This document shows positions 44,674-53,447 of a DNA stretch of 64,000 bases, piece by piece. The stretch is from Chitinophaga pinensis (lineage in GTDB: Bacteria > Bacteroidota > Bacteroidia > Chitinophagales > Chitinophagaceae): the NCBI GenBank assembly GCA_945876095.1, contig CAMCMP010000003.1:1-64000 (forward strand), given 5' to 3'. Each line of letters starts with the position of its first letter. Position 1 is the stretch's first letter. A model generated the notes under the pieces. It saw only the letters and a program-made list of their open reading frames with translations. It was not told where the DNA came from and searched no databases. The translations under genes and the position numbers were made by a program.

Positions 44674-45609
44674 ATGAAAATTACTGTAGTAGGTGCTGGT
44701 GCCGTAGGAGCTACCTGTGCTGATAATATTGCTCGAAAAGAATTGTGTGATGAACTAGTTTTATTGGATATCAAAGAAGGAATTGCAGAAGGCAAGGCCA
44801 TAGATATGATGCAGACTGCAGCCCTTTTAGGCTATGATACAAAAATAGTTGGTAGCACCAATGACTATACAAAAACTACTGGTACAGATGTAGCAGTAAT
44901 TACTTCAGGAATTCCACGTAAACCAGGAATGACCAGAGAGGAACTGATTGGAATCAATGCAGGAATTGTAAAGGGGGTTACACAAAATATACTTAAGCAT
45001 TCTCCTAATGCAATCATTATCATCATCAGTAACCCAATGGATACGATGACTTATTTAGCATTACAATCGAGCGGATTACCTAAAAACAGAATTATAGGTA
45101 TGGGAGGGATTTTGGATAGTAGCCGTTTTAAATATTACCTATCTACCGCTATTGGTTGCACCTCTACAGATTTACAGGGTGTTGTAGTTGGCGGACATGG
45201 AGATACTACTATGATTCCTCTAACTAGATTAGCAACTTACCAAGGATCTCCAGTTAGCAATTACCTAGATGCAGAAACACTTAAAAAAGTAGCTGCTGAT
45301 ACGATGGTAGGAGGAGCTACACTTACGGGCCTATTGGGCACTTCTGCATGGTATGCTCCAGGTGCAGCTACTGCAGCATTGGTAGAAAGTATTGTTAGAG
45401 ATGAGAAAAAATTATTTACCTGCTGCGTTAGCCTGGAGGGAGAATATGGACAAACTGGTATCTGCTTAGGAGTTCCAGTAATTATTGGAAAAAATGGATG
45501 GGAGAAAATTATCGACTACAAATTAAATGAAGAAGAGCAAGCTGCATTTAACAAAAGTGCAGAAGCAGTAAGAAATATGAATACTGTGTTAAGTACCTTG
45601 AGTATTTAA
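44674..45609 (+). CDS. mdh: Malate dehydrogenase
   Basis: The 311-residue NAD-dependent enzyme interconverts malate and oxaloacetate in the TCA cycle. ITVVGAGAVGATCADNIA is the Rossmann loop, IPRKPGMTREEL (about residues 88-99) has the substrate-binding arginines of malate rather than lactate dehydrogenases, and GGHGDTTMIPL carries the catalytic His. It belongs to the lactate-dehydrogenase-like MDH group common in Bacteroidota. A TAACTTTA element ~55 bases upstream is a possible promoter box. A strong bidirectional terminator follows. Confidence 0.95.
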   Translation: MKITVVGAGAVGATCADNIARKELCDELVLLDIKEGIAEGKAIDMMQTAALLGYDTKIVGSTNDYTKTTGTDVAVITSGIPRKPGMTREELIGINAGIVKGVTQNILKHSPNAIIIIISNPMDTMTYLALQSSGLPKNRIIGMGGILDSSRFKYYLSTAIGCTSTDLQGVVVGGHGDTTMIPLTRLATYQGSPVSNYLDAETLKKVAADTMVGGATLTGLLGTSAWYAPGAATAALVESIVRDEKKLFTCCVSLEGEYGQTGICLGVPVIIGKNGWEKIIDYKLNEEEQAAFNKSAEAVRNMNTVLSTLSI

Positions 45610-45625
45610 TACTATTAACGAACAA

Positions 45626-45672
45626 TTTCAATAAAAAACTCCAGACTAAAAGTCTGGAGTTTTTTATTGAAA
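45626..45672. terminator. Bidirectional terminator between mdh and fabD
   Basis: Perfect 22-bp inverted repeat with a 3-base loop: core ACTCCAGACT / AGTCTGGAGT, extended by A-rich and T-rich ends (AATAAAAA / TTTTTATT). The A/T extensions give each strand a U-run, so it serves both convergent genes. Confidence 0.88.
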
Positions 45673-45688
45673 TTTCTTTTTCTTGTGA

Positions 45689-46579
45689 TTAACTCACCCC
45701 ATTAACCGACATTTCTTTATTAATCTTTTGTACTAACCCTTGTAATACTTTACCAGGCCCCACTTCTGTGAAAAGAGATGCTCCATCGGTTACCATTGCT
45801 TGAACACTTTGAGTCCATCTTACAGCGCCCGTTAGCTGATCAATTAGATTTTTTTTGATATCTTCTGCATCAGTTACTGCCTTAGCCACTACATTTTGAT
45901 AAATAGGACAAGTGGATTGGTAAAAAGTAGTCGCCTCAATTGCCGCCGCTAACTCTTCTTTGGCTGGAGTCATCAAAGGAGAATGAAATGCTCCTCCCAC
46001 TGGCAATACAAGCGCTCTTTTGGCTCCGGCAGCCTTCATTCTATCACAAGCGATTTCTATCCCTTTTATAGAACCACTAATTACTAGCTGTCCTGGACAA
46101 TTATAATTTGCAGGTACTACCACTTCTCCTGTTTCTGCTAATACCTCAGCGCATATTTGCTCTACTTTATCATCTGCTAAAGCAAGCACTGCCGCCATAG
46201 TAGATGGGACTAATTCACAAGCTTTTTGCATGGCATTAGCTCTTATGGAAACCAACTTCAATGCATCTTCAAAACTCAGTACACGATTGGCCACCAATGC
46301 AGAAAATTCTCCTAAAGAATGGCCCGCTACCATATCCGGCTTTGCCTCCTGTAAGGTTTTAAATGCTGCTACTGAATGTAAAAATACTGCTGGTTGCGTT
46401 ACACTAGTTTGCTTTAAATCATCATCACTACCAGTAAACATGATATCAGAAATACGAAAGCCTAAAATTTCATTCGCTTGCTCAAATAAGTTCTTTACAA
46501 AAGGATTCGATTCGTATAAATTTTTAGCCATACCACTAAACTGTGAACCTTGCCCGGGGAAAACAAATGCATTTGCCAT
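45689..46579 (-). CDS. fabD: Malonyl-CoA:ACP transacylase
   Basis: The 296-residue enzyme loads malonyl groups onto acyl carrier protein for fatty acid synthesis. VFPGQGSQFSGMAKNL opens it, the nucleophile Ser is in GHSLGEFSAL (about residue 90), and the catalytic His lies in GGAFHSPLM near residue 196. It is a single gene with a -7 box 20 bases upstream. Other pathway genes in the window are accB, accC and fabI. Confidence 0.95.
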   Translation of the reverse strand: MANAFVFPGQGSQFSGMAKNLYESNPFVKNLFEQANEILGFRISDIMFTGSDDDLKQTSVTQPAVFLHSVAAFKTLQEAKPDMVAGHSLGEFSALVANRVLSFEDALKLVSIRANAMQKACELVPSTMAAVLALADDKVEQICAEVLAETGEVVVPANYNCPGQLVISGSIKGIEIACDRMKAAGAKRALVLPVGGAFHSPLMTPAKEELAAAIEATTFYQSTCPIYQNVVAKAVTDAEDIKKNLIDQLTGAVRWTQSVQAMVTDGASLFTEVGPGKVLQGLVQKINKEMSVNGVS

Positions 46580-46598
46580 AGTTCTTGTAAATTTTAAA

Positions 46599-46606
46599 CA
46601 AAAATA
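46599..46606 (-). promoter_or_regulatory. Candidate fabD -7 box
   Basis: CAAAAATA reads TATTTTTG on the minus strand, an exact TAnnTTTG match, 19 bases before the fabD start. Confidence 0.5.
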
Positions 46607-46744
46607 AAATTTTAATCTGACAAGAATAAGATTAAAATTAATGGGGTAATATCAAAGGCCTTAAAAGCCTGATCGTTGTTTTTTAAAAAAACAATATAAA
46701 TTCTTATTTCTTTGGAAGGAAAAATTGAATACGGATTAATTGAC

Positions 46745-47341
46745 TTAATGAAGTTTAGAACTAATCAATTTCAAAAACTCACTTCTTGTTTCATTTTGTT
46801 CAAATTCACCCCAAAATGCTGAAGTGGTGGTCACTGAATTTTGTTTTTGAACACCTCTCATCATCATACAAAGATGGGAAGCTTCAATAACTACTGCCAC
46901 TCCTATTGGGTTAAGCGTTTCTTTGATAGAGTTTAAAATTTGATGGGTAAGCCTTTCTTGAACTTGAAGACGCCTGCTGTAAACATCTACCACTCTTGCA
47001 ATTTTACTCAATCCTGTAATCCAGCCATTGGGAATATAAGCAACATGTGCCTTTCCATAAAAAGGGAGCATATGGTGCTCGCACATACTATATAATTCTA
47101 TATCCTTAACAATGATCATTTCGCTTACCTCTTCATGAAATTTTGCTGAATTTAAAATTTCATTGGCATTTTGTTGATATCCCTGAGTAAGAAATTGCAT
47201 AGCTTTTGCTACCCTTTCAGGTGTTTTTTGAAGCCCCTCCCTCGTTGGATCTTCTCCTAATAATCCCAAAGTATCGCTGTAGGTTTTGATTAAACCTTCT
47301 GTAACAGGTTGGTCGTATTGGTCAATTTTTTTATAAGCCAT
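46745..47341 (-). CDS. folE: GTP cyclohydrolase I
   Basis: The 198-residue enzyme opens the GTP ring to make dihydroneopterin triphosphate, precursor of folate, queuosine and biopterin-type compounds. The zinc-binding [18 protein letters not shown] segment and [21 protein letters not shown] are diagnostic, and MMMRGVQ supplies the third zinc ligand region. It starts 15 bases after the first PTPS-like gene, so the two form an operon that suggests a shared pterin or deazapurine product. Confidence 0.95.
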   Translation of the reverse strand: MAYKKIDQYDQPVTEGLIKTYSDTLGLLGEDPTREGLQKTPERVAKAMQFLTQGYQQNANEILNSAKFHEEVSEMIIVKDIELYSMCEHHMLPFYGKAHVAYIPNGWITGLSKIARVVDVYSRRLQVQERLTHQILNSIKETLNPIGVAVVIEASHLCMMMRGVQKQNSVTTTSAFWGEFEQNETRSEFLKLISSKLH

Positions 47342-47356
47342 TCGTGTGTTTTTAAT

Positions 47357-47773
47357 TTAGTTAACCGGATATTCAACAAAATTTTTCGGAGTTTCATACA
47401 ACCGAATCTGAAGATCAAATTTTATTTCTATTTTTTCTCTCAAAATATTGTAAATAACAATAGCAATATTTTCAGCACTTGGATTTAAATTTTTAAATTC
47501 GATGGTATCTAAATTTAAATTTTTATGATCAAATTTTTCTAAAATGTTTTCTCTAATCAAATCTCTCAATATTTTCAAATCATATACATAACCAGTAGCC
47601 AAATCAGGAACACCAGAAAGCTTTACCACCAATTCATAATTATGCCCATGGTAATTCAGATTATTACATTTACCAAATATCCGCTCATTGGTCGCTTCGT
47701 CCCAAGCTGGATTATTAAGCCTATGAGCTGAATTAAAATTTTCAATTCGAAAGACTGATACCTTATTGTTCAT
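47357..47773 (-). CDS. 6-pyruvoyl/6-carboxy-tetrahydropterin synthase family protein (paralogue 1)
   Basis: The 138-residue protein has the zinc ligands His17 (NSAHRL), His42 and His44 (YHGHNYE), with the catalytic-type Cys36 in FGKCNN. The DHKNLNLD segment supplies the Asp-His pair and RLYETPKNFVEY the terminal Glu. The FGKCNNxNxHGHN pattern is closer to PTPS than to E. coli QueD. It uses the product of folE, its neighbour. Whether it makes queuosine precursor or a tetrahydropterin cannot be told. Confidence 0.88.
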   Translation of the reverse strand: MNNKVSVFRIENFNSAHRLNNPAWDEATNERIFGKCNNLNYHGHNYELVVKLSGVPDLATGYVYDLKILRDLIRENILEKFDHKNLNLDTIEFKNLNPSAENIAIVIYNILREKIEIKFDLQIRLYETPKNFVEYPVN

Positions 47774-47977
47774 GCATTAATTTTAATATATTTAAAATCG
47801 AAATAGTTAAAAAAGTAGCAATAACACTTAATTTTAAAGAAGGAAATAGTTTAGAACGCTTAATTCTGGAGGCTACAACAGAAGTTTGCTGTTTAAACCG
47901 ATTAACTCATAAAATAAATAACAACTTAAATTACCAATTGTTTGCGGTATTCAAATAAAAAACGAAAAATCCAGCTA

Positions 47978-48388
47978 TTAATCTCCGTAATATTCAACAA
48001 AAATTCGGGGAGTTTCATACAATTTTAAGCAATGTAGATTAACATCTTTTGGCAAATGGGGGACTAATTGGCCCCAAATGCCAATCACTAAATTTTCAAT
48101 GGAACAGAGTTTACCAGACATAAAGTCAACATCAAGGTTGAGATTTTTGTGATCCAGTTTATCAATTACGTGCTGTTGAACAATCAGACTCAATTTTTTG
48201 ACATCAAAAACAAAGCCTGTGTCTATATTAGGTTCTCCTTTTAGCGTAACATATAATTCAAAGTTATGCCCATGCCAGTTCTCATTTGCGCATTTTCCAA
48301 ATACCTCCTCATTTCTTTCCTTAGTCCAAGTTGGATTAAAAAGTCGGTGAGCCGCGTTAAAATGTTCTATTCGGGTAATGTAAACCAT
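47978..48388 (-). CDS. 6-pyruvoyl/6-carboxy-tetrahydropterin synthase family protein (paralogue 2)
   Basis: The 136-residue protein is clearly homologous to the previous gene but diverged. His14, His39 and His41 (WHGHNFE) are the zinc ligands, Cys33 lies in FGKCAN, and DHKNLNLD and KLYETPRIFVEY are shared. All catalytic residues are kept, so it is likely active. It lies 204 bases upstream of paralogue 1 on the same strand with its own TACCTTTG box, and is divergent from mqnB. One paralogue may serve queuosine and the other another pterin. Confidence 0.88.
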   Translation of the reverse strand: MVYITRIEHFNAAHRLFNPTWTKERNEEVFGKCANENWHGHNFELYVTLKGEPNIDTGFVFDVKKLSLIVQQHVIDKLDHKNLNLDVDFMSGKLCSIENLVIGIWGQLVPHLPKDVNLHCLKLYETPRIFVEYYGD

Positions 48389-48409
48389 CGTATATCCTCA
48401 AAATTTCTG

Positions 48410-48417
48410 CAAAGGTA
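48410..48417 (-). promoter_or_regulatory. Candidate -7 box of PTPS paralogue 2
   Basis: CAAAGGTA reads TACCTTTG on the minus strand, an exact TAnnTTTG match, 22 bases before the start. Confidence 0.5.
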
Positions 48418-48462
48418 GTCTCAAAATACCAAAATATGAAGACTATAGCCGAAATTTGTACT

Positions 48463-49113
48463 ATGCGAATTTTATTAACGGCAGCTACTAAACAAGAAGT
48501 TGAACCCTATCTAATTACAAATAAAACCATTGATGTACTTATTACAGGGGTAGGCGTTCCAACGACTTTGTACCACCTTCAAAAATCGATACTAACATTA
48601 AAACCCGATATAGTAATTCAGGCAGGAATTGCAGGTTCATTTTCGAATACCCTATCAATGGGGCAAGTAGTACTAGTCAAGCAAGACGCTTTTGGAGATA
48701 TCGGTATGGAAGAAAAAAAAGAATTTACTCCTATTTTTAAATCAAATTTTTCTAATTCAAATGAATTTCCTTTTAGCGATGGTTGGCTAACTAATCCTAG
48801 TAAACTCTTTTCTGTTTCAAAATTAAACAACGTAAAAGCAATTACTGTAAACAAAGTGAGTGATAGTGAAGTTCAAAAACATCAGTCAATCATTCATTTT
48901 TCTCCAGAAATAGAAACTATGGAAGGAGCCGCTTTGCACTTTATAGGTTTGTATGAAAATATTCCTTTTATACAATTAAGAAGTATATCTAACATCGTAG
49001 GTGAACGAGATAAAAGCAAATGGAAAATAAAAGAAGCGATTAGTAATTTAAATAAGGAGCTGAAAATATTAATTGATCTGATTAAAAATGAACAACCCTC
49101 AGAAAGTAATTGA
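48463..49113 (+). CDS. mqnB: Futalosine hydrolase
   Basis: This 216-residue nucleoside-phosphorylase-fold enzyme cleaves futalosine (or aminodeoxyfutalosine) to release the base, an early step of the alternative menaquinone pathway. TGVGVPTTLYHLQ, QAGIAGSFS and ETMEGAALHFIG are family motifs. MRILLTAATKQEVEP is the conserved N-terminus, so I start at 48463 rather than nine codons earlier. An AAATTTG sequence ends four bases before this ATG, hinting at a leaderless mRNA. Its stop is separated from mqnD by one base. Confidence 0.88.
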   Translation: MRILLTAATKQEVEPYLITNKTIDVLITGVGVPTTLYHLQKSILTLKPDIVIQAGIAGSFSNTLSMGQVVLVKQDAFGDIGMEEKKEFTPIFKSNFSNSNEFPFSDGWLTNPSKLFSVSKLNNVKAITVNKVSDSEVQKHQSIIHFSPEIETMEGAALHFIGLYENIPFIQLRSISNIVGERDKSKWKIKEAISNLNKELKILIDLIKNEQPSESN

Positions 49114-49114
49114 T

Positions 49115-49948
49115 ATGAAACTAACCCTCGGCTTCTCTCCCTGCCCAAATGATACTTTTATTTTTGATGCACTTGTCAATCATAAAATCGATACAGATGG
49201 TTTTGAATTTGAAGTATTTTTAGAAGATGTTCAAACCCTTAATCAATGGGCCCAAGAAGGACGGTTGGCAATCACTAAATTAAGCTATGGAGTACTACCC
49301 TTAGTGTTAGATCAATATAACGTAATGAACAGTGGCAGCGCACTTGGAAAAGGTGTAGGTCCCTTATTAATTTCTTCCTCTGCTGATAGCTATCAATCCA
49401 TCGAAAATCTATTGATAGCTATTCCTGGTGAAAATACCACCGCTAACTTACTATTTTCAATGGCCTATCCCCAAGCAAAAAATAAAGTATTTCTTCGATA
49501 TGATGAAATTGAAAATTTTGTTTTAACAAAAAAAGGCTTAGGTGTAATCATTCATGAAAACAGATTTACCTATGAAGGGAAAGGTTTAAAAAAAATAAAA
49601 GACTTAGGTGATTATTGGGAGCAAAAAACAGGCAATGCAATTCCATTAGGTGGAATTGTAATCAAAAAAGAATTTGATGCTTCAATACAACAAACCATTG
49701 ATGCGTTAATTAAAAAGAGTATCGCTTTTGCTTTTTCAAATTACCCATTACTAAACGATTATATTCGATGCCATGCTCAAGAAATGAGTGAGCAAGTGAT
49801 GCGGCAACACATTGACTTATACGTAAACGAGTATTCACTTGACTTAGGCGAGAAAGGAAAAAATGCCATCCTAAAACTACTCGAAAATCACCCTATCCAA
49901 TCTGTTGAAGACCCAATAAACAGAAAAGATATTTTCGTAGCACTCTAA
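49115..49948 (+). CDS. mqnD: 1,4-dihydroxy-6-naphthoate synthase
   Basis: The 277-residue enzyme converts cyclic dehypoxanthine futalosine to dihydroxynaphthoate. MKLTLGFSPCPNDTFIFDAL is the diagnostic N-terminus. SYGVLPLV, GSALGKGVGPLL and GVIIHENRFTY (with the catalytic His) are present. The ATG at 49115 follows the mqnB stop by one base (TGATATG). The open frame extends upstream over the mqnB end but homologues start here. mqnA and mqnC are outside the window. Confidence 0.93.
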   Translation: MKLTLGFSPCPNDTFIFDALVNHKIDTDGFEFEVFLEDVQTLNQWAQEGRLAITKLSYGVLPLVLDQYNVMNSGSALGKGVGPLLISSSADSYQSIENLLIAIPGENTTANLLFSMAYPQAKNKVFLRYDEIENFVLTKKGLGVIIHENRFTYEGKGLKKIKDLGDYWEQKTGNAIPLGGIVIKKEFDASIQQTIDALIKKSIAFAFSNYPLLNDYIRCHAQEMSEQVMRQHIDLYVNEYSLDLGEKGKNAILKLLENHPIQSVEDPINRKDIFVAL

Positions 49949-49972
49949 AAATCATCGCAGAATAAAAGATAA

Positions 49973-50260
49973 ATGAATACAGAAATAAATAAGCACCCCA
50001 ACCTAAGTAAGACTATATTTATTTTAAGTATTGAAGTAAGTCTTTTTTGGATTTTAGGCACATTAATCAATATCTATCATTTCACAATTGTAGGAGTCAT
50101 TTATGAAATACTTTGGTTTCCCAATATGATCATGCTATTTTCTTTACCACTGGTTTCATTGTATTTTTTAGGAAAAGAAAAAAAGAAGCTACACTCACTT
50201 TATTTTTATTCGATCCTTCTTCTAACAACGGCTATTTTAAAAATACTAATCTCCCAATAA
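49973..50260 (+). CDS. Small hypothetical membrane protein
   Basis: This 95-residue protein has about three hydrophobic helices (residues ~14-34, 38-63 and 74-92) separated by short polar loops, the last loop being Lys-rich (GKEKKKLHS). I recognise no family. It starts 24 bases after mqnD on the same strand, so it may be the third gene of that operon. It converges with the photolyase gene, 5 bases apart. Confidence 0.6.
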   Translation: MNTEINKHPNLSKTIFILSIEVSLFWILGTLINIYHFTIVGVIYEILWFPNMIMLFSLPLVSLYFLGKEKKKLHSLYFYSILLLTTAILKILISQ

Positions 50261-50265
50261 AAGAA

Positions 50266-51570
50266 TTATTTTTTTAAAGCCTTTCCATACACTTCAAGGC
50301 AACGCTTTCTCGCATCCTCATGCACCACTATAGGAGCAGGATAAGTAAATTCCTGGAATTCAGGAACCCACTTTTTAATATACTCCAACTTTGGATCAAA
50401 TTTTTGTGTTTGAAGATAGGGATTAAATATTCTGAAATAAGGTGCTGCGTCGCAGCCACTTCCAGCTGCCCATTGCCAACCTCCATTATTAGCAGCCAAA
50501 TCAAAATCCAACAGCTTTTGTGCAAAGTAGGCTTCTCCCCATCTCCAATCAATTAGCAAATGCTTGGTTAGAAAAGAGGCAACGATCATGCGTACTCGAT
50601 TGTGCATAAAGCCAGTTGCATTTAACTCTCGCATACCTGCATCTACTATTGGATATCCTGTAAGTCCATTACACCATTTTTGAAACTCATCCTCATCTTT
50701 ACGCCATTCAATTGTATCATATACCTGCTTAAAAGCTTTATATTGACCTACCTGCGGAAAATGAAACAATATCATATGATAAAAATCTCTCCAAATCAAT
50801 TCATTCAAAAAAGTTTCAGACAGGCCCCGACTTTTTCTAGCTAGCTCTCTTATACTAATAGTGCCAAAACGCAAGTGAACTCCTAATTTTGAAGTGCCTT
50901 CAATAGCTGGAAAATTTCTTTGATCTGCATATTTTTTCACCAACTCCTCATCCAATGATTTTGAAGGAAAAGATTTTTCAACTTCATTAAAGCCCATTGA
51001 TTGTAAACTTGGAATTGCGAAATCAGCCTGCTGAAAAAAATTATTGAAATATTTTTGGTTATCAAAACATTGTAAATGTTCTTCTAGCAAAGTAGCCTTC
51101 CATTTTCTGCTGTAAGGTGTAAATATGGTATAGGGAGAACCATCCTCTTTGATCACTTCGTTTTTTTCAAATATCACCTGATCTTTAAAAGTAACCAATC
51201 GAGCTTGCTGATTTTCCAATAATTGAGTAATACCTTTTTCTCTCTCCAACGCATAAGGTTCATAATCATGGTTAGTGAATACTTTGTCCACCTGATATTT
51301 ATCTAAAAGCCCTTTGAATACTTCTATCGGAGTACCATAATAAACTTCTAAAGAAGAGCCTAATTTTATTAATTTTTGCTGTATTTCATTCAATGCACAA
51401 TGAATGAAATGCACTCTCCTATCTGCCTTGTCTTCTATATGATCTAAAATATTTTTATCAAAAATAAATATCGGTAATACCGGTATTTCAGAACGAAGTG
51501 CATGATAAAGTGCTGTATTATCCTCTAAACGAAGATCCCGACGAAACCATATAATATTGACTTTTTGCAT
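50266..51570 (-). CDS. phrB: Deoxyribodipyrimidine photolyase (cryptochrome/photolyase family)
   Basis: The 434-residue flavoprotein uses light to split cyclobutane dimers in DNA. The N-terminal antenna domain begins NIIWFRRDLRLEDNTALYHA. The FAD domain contains ELIWRDFYHMILFHFP, WCNGLTGYPIVDAGMREL, GFMHNRVRMIVASFL and the electron-transfer Trp segment DWRWGEAYFAQKLLDFD (WQWAAGSGCDA follows). All are typical of class I CPD photolyases. The start is 22 bases after the class IV aminotransferase gene. No cluster Cys of CryPro-type enzymes is evident. Confidence 0.94.
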   Translation of the reverse strand: MQKVNIIWFRRDLRLEDNTALYHALRSEIPVLPIFIFDKNILDHIEDKADRRVHFIHCALNEIQQKLIKLGSSLEVYYGTPIEVFKGLLDKYQVDKVFTNHDYEPYALEREKGITQLLENQQARLVTFKDQVIFEKNEVIKEDGSPYTIFTPYSRKWKATLLEEHLQCFDNQKYFNNFFQQADFAIPSLQSMGFNEVEKSFPSKSLDEELVKKYADQRNFPAIEGTSKLGVHLRFGTISIRELARKSRGLSETFLNELIWRDFYHMILFHFPQVGQYKAFKQVYDTIEWRKDEDEFQKWCNGLTGYPIVDAGMRELNATGFMHNRVRMIVASFLTKHLLIDWRWGEAYFAQKLLDFDLAANNGGWQWAAGSGCDAAPYFRIFNPYLQTQKFDPKLEYIKKWVPEFQEFTYPAPIVVHEDARKRCLEVYGKALKK

Positions 51571-51592
51571 TTAATCTATATAAACATATATT

Positions 51593-52432
51593 TTATAAAA
51601 TGGTTGGCTGTAAATCCAAAAAAAACTGATGGGTAAAACTATTGTGGAAGCTAATATCTCCAATACTTTTTACCCATCGTATATTATAAATACTATTTGT
51701 CAAAAAAACTTCGTCGGCATCCAACAACTCGGATATGCTAATTTCTTTTTCAACCAACTCAAAAGCTGATTTTAAAATATTTTGAATAATCACTCTTCTC
51801 ATAACCCCAGCCACACATCCTTCTTGTAAAGACGGGGTATACACAACTCCCTTTTTAACAATAAAGATATTTGCAATAGTAGTATCACATATTCTTCCAG
51901 ATGTATTTAACAAAATGGCGTCATTCCATTTTTGCTTTTTAGCAGTTAGGGCAGCAAGCACATAGGGAAGGTAATTATTGTGTTTCAGGTTACTCAGTAT
52001 ATCACAACTTTTTTTGGCCTCCTCATAAATCCCTAACACGAGTCCATTGCTATTCCATTCGCCATTACTTGGTGCCAGTGGCCAGCTTTGTATAATATAG
52101 AGGGGCACATGATTTTTGGCATCATAGAGTCCTCCATCCCCCCTTACAATATTCAATCGAATTCTTGCTGCGTTTTCATGACCATTTTTATGAACCAATG
52201 CAGTAATTTCTTTTTGTAAAAAATCCACCGTCAAATGTTTGGGTATTTCAAATTCTAAAACCTTTAATCCCTTCCAAAGACGAGCGAAATGATCATCTTC
52301 AAAAAGCAAATTTCCTTTTATCATTTTGATAGTTTCAAATAAACCATCTCCATATCTAAGACCCCTATTATCTGCTCCAATAATTGGGGTACCCTCAGGA
52401 TGTATTTTACCATTGTAATTGAAATAAACCAT
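51593..52432 (-). CDS. Class IV aminotransferase, probable aminodeoxychorismate lyase-like
   Basis: The 279-residue PLP enzyme has the class IV fold: RGLRYGDGLFETIKM near residues 23-37, the PLP Lys in LSNLKHNNYLPYVLA (about residue 147) and CDTTIANIFIV followed by EGCVAGVMRRVI. The short length and sequence are closer to PabC (4-amino-4-deoxychorismate lyase, p-aminobenzoate for folate) than to IlvE, which is encoded elsewhere in the window. A D-amino acid aminotransferase is a second possibility. It precedes the photolyase gene by 22 bases. Confidence 0.75.
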   Translation of the reverse strand: MVYFNYNGKIHPEGTPIIGADNRGLRYGDGLFETIKMIKGNLLFEDDHFARLWKGLKVLEFEIPKHLTVDFLQKEITALVHKNGHENAARIRLNIVRGDGGLYDAKNHVPLYIIQSWPLAPSNGEWNSNGLVLGIYEEAKKSCDILSNLKHNNYLPYVLAALTAKKQKWNDAILLNTSGRICDTTIANIFIVKKGVVYTPSLQEGCVAGVMRRVIIQNILKSAFELVEKEISISELLDADEVFLTNSIYNIRWVKSIGDISFHNSFTHQFFLDLQPTIL

Positions 52433-52612
52433 CTTTTAAATTAAAAAGGTGAACACATAAAGAATATTAATTTGATTATAAATTAGTCAATACAATCAGT
52501 CACCCAAAAAGAAATTATTTAAGACAAATTAAATATTTGCAAACAATAGCCGGGAGGCTAAGGTAAAGGAAAATAAGATTTTCAAAGACAGTCCAACTTT
52601 TAACTCCCTCTG

Positions 52613-53248
52613 CTAGAATAAGCCAAATAAAGTAGAGTCAATTTTTGAAATAATCTGTCCTAAATGCTCTTCATTTTCAGCAAACTTATTACTATCCGCA
52701 TCAATGATTAAAAGTGGTCCTTCTTTGTAGGTATCAATAAAATTATTGTAATAATCATTTAATTTTTTCAGATAATCAAGGCGGATATTTTCCTCGTACT
52801 CCCTGCCCCTTTTTTGTATTTGAGCCACCAATGTTGGAACGGAAGCCTTCAAATAAATCAATAAATCCGGAGGTTTGACCATTGTTTTCAAGGTTTCAAA
52901 AAACTGAAAATAATTATCAAAGTCTCTTTTCCCCATCAAACCCATATCATGCAAGTTGGGGGCAAATATATTGGCATCCTCGTAAATGGTTCTATCCTGA
53001 ATAACTGTTTCTGTACCACGATCTATTTCAAGCAGTTGGTTCAAACGGCTATTAAGAAAAAATATTTGAAGGTTAAAACTCCATCTAGGCATATCCTCAT
53101 AAAAATCATTGAGATATGGATTGTGATCAACATCTTCGAATTGTGGAATCCATTTGTAATGCTTACTCAACATTTCTGTTAACGTTGTCTTACCAGCGCC
53201 GATATTACCGGCTACTGCAATATGCTTCGGTTTTTTAATTTTTGCCAT
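52613..53248 (-). CDS. Deoxynucleoside kinase
   Basis: This 211-residue kinase phosphorylates deoxynucleosides for salvage. The P-loop is VAGNIGAGKTTL (residues ~12-23), IQDRTIYEDANIFA contains the DR motif that holds the phosphate donor and substrate, and KRGREYEENI is the lid. It belongs to the dCK/dGK family. Substrate preference cannot be read from the sequence. It is a single gene with a TATGTTTG box ~65 bases upstream. Confidence 0.9.
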   Translation of the reverse strand: MAKIKKPKHIAVAGNIGAGKTTLTEMLSKHYKWIPQFEDVDHNPYLNDFYEDMPRWSFNLQIFFLNSRLNQLLEIDRGTETVIQDRTIYEDANIFAPNLHDMGLMGKRDFDNYFQFFETLKTMVKPPDLLIYLKASVPTLVAQIQKRGREYEENIRLDYLKKLNDYYNNFIDTYKEGPLLIIDADSNKFAENEEHLGQIISKIDSTLFGLF

Positions 53249-53311
53249 ACCTACCTTTTATAGGATAATATTAAAATTGAATTGAAAAGTAATTTAGTCT
53301 ATGAAAGTAAG

Positions 53312-53319
53312 CAAACATA
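53312..53319 (-). promoter_or_regulatory. Candidate -7 box of the deoxynucleoside kinase gene
   Basis: CAAACATA reads TATGTTTG on the minus strand, an exact TAnnTTTG match, 64 bases before the start. Confidence 0.4.
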
Positions 53320-53447
53320 ATTATATTATGGATATAAAATTTCTTTCCGGTCTTCATTATGTTGATTACCTTATTTTCGAGAGTTCGGACTAACTATTCC
53401 TCCCTATTAAATAATTGAAAAAGTAAACCTTCACCAAATATTTTCAA

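Noticed and set aside
53301..53393. 30-codon + strand frame between the deoxynucleoside kinase and trpS genes
   Set aside because: No signal, motif or promoter, and it overlaps the likely kinase promoter.
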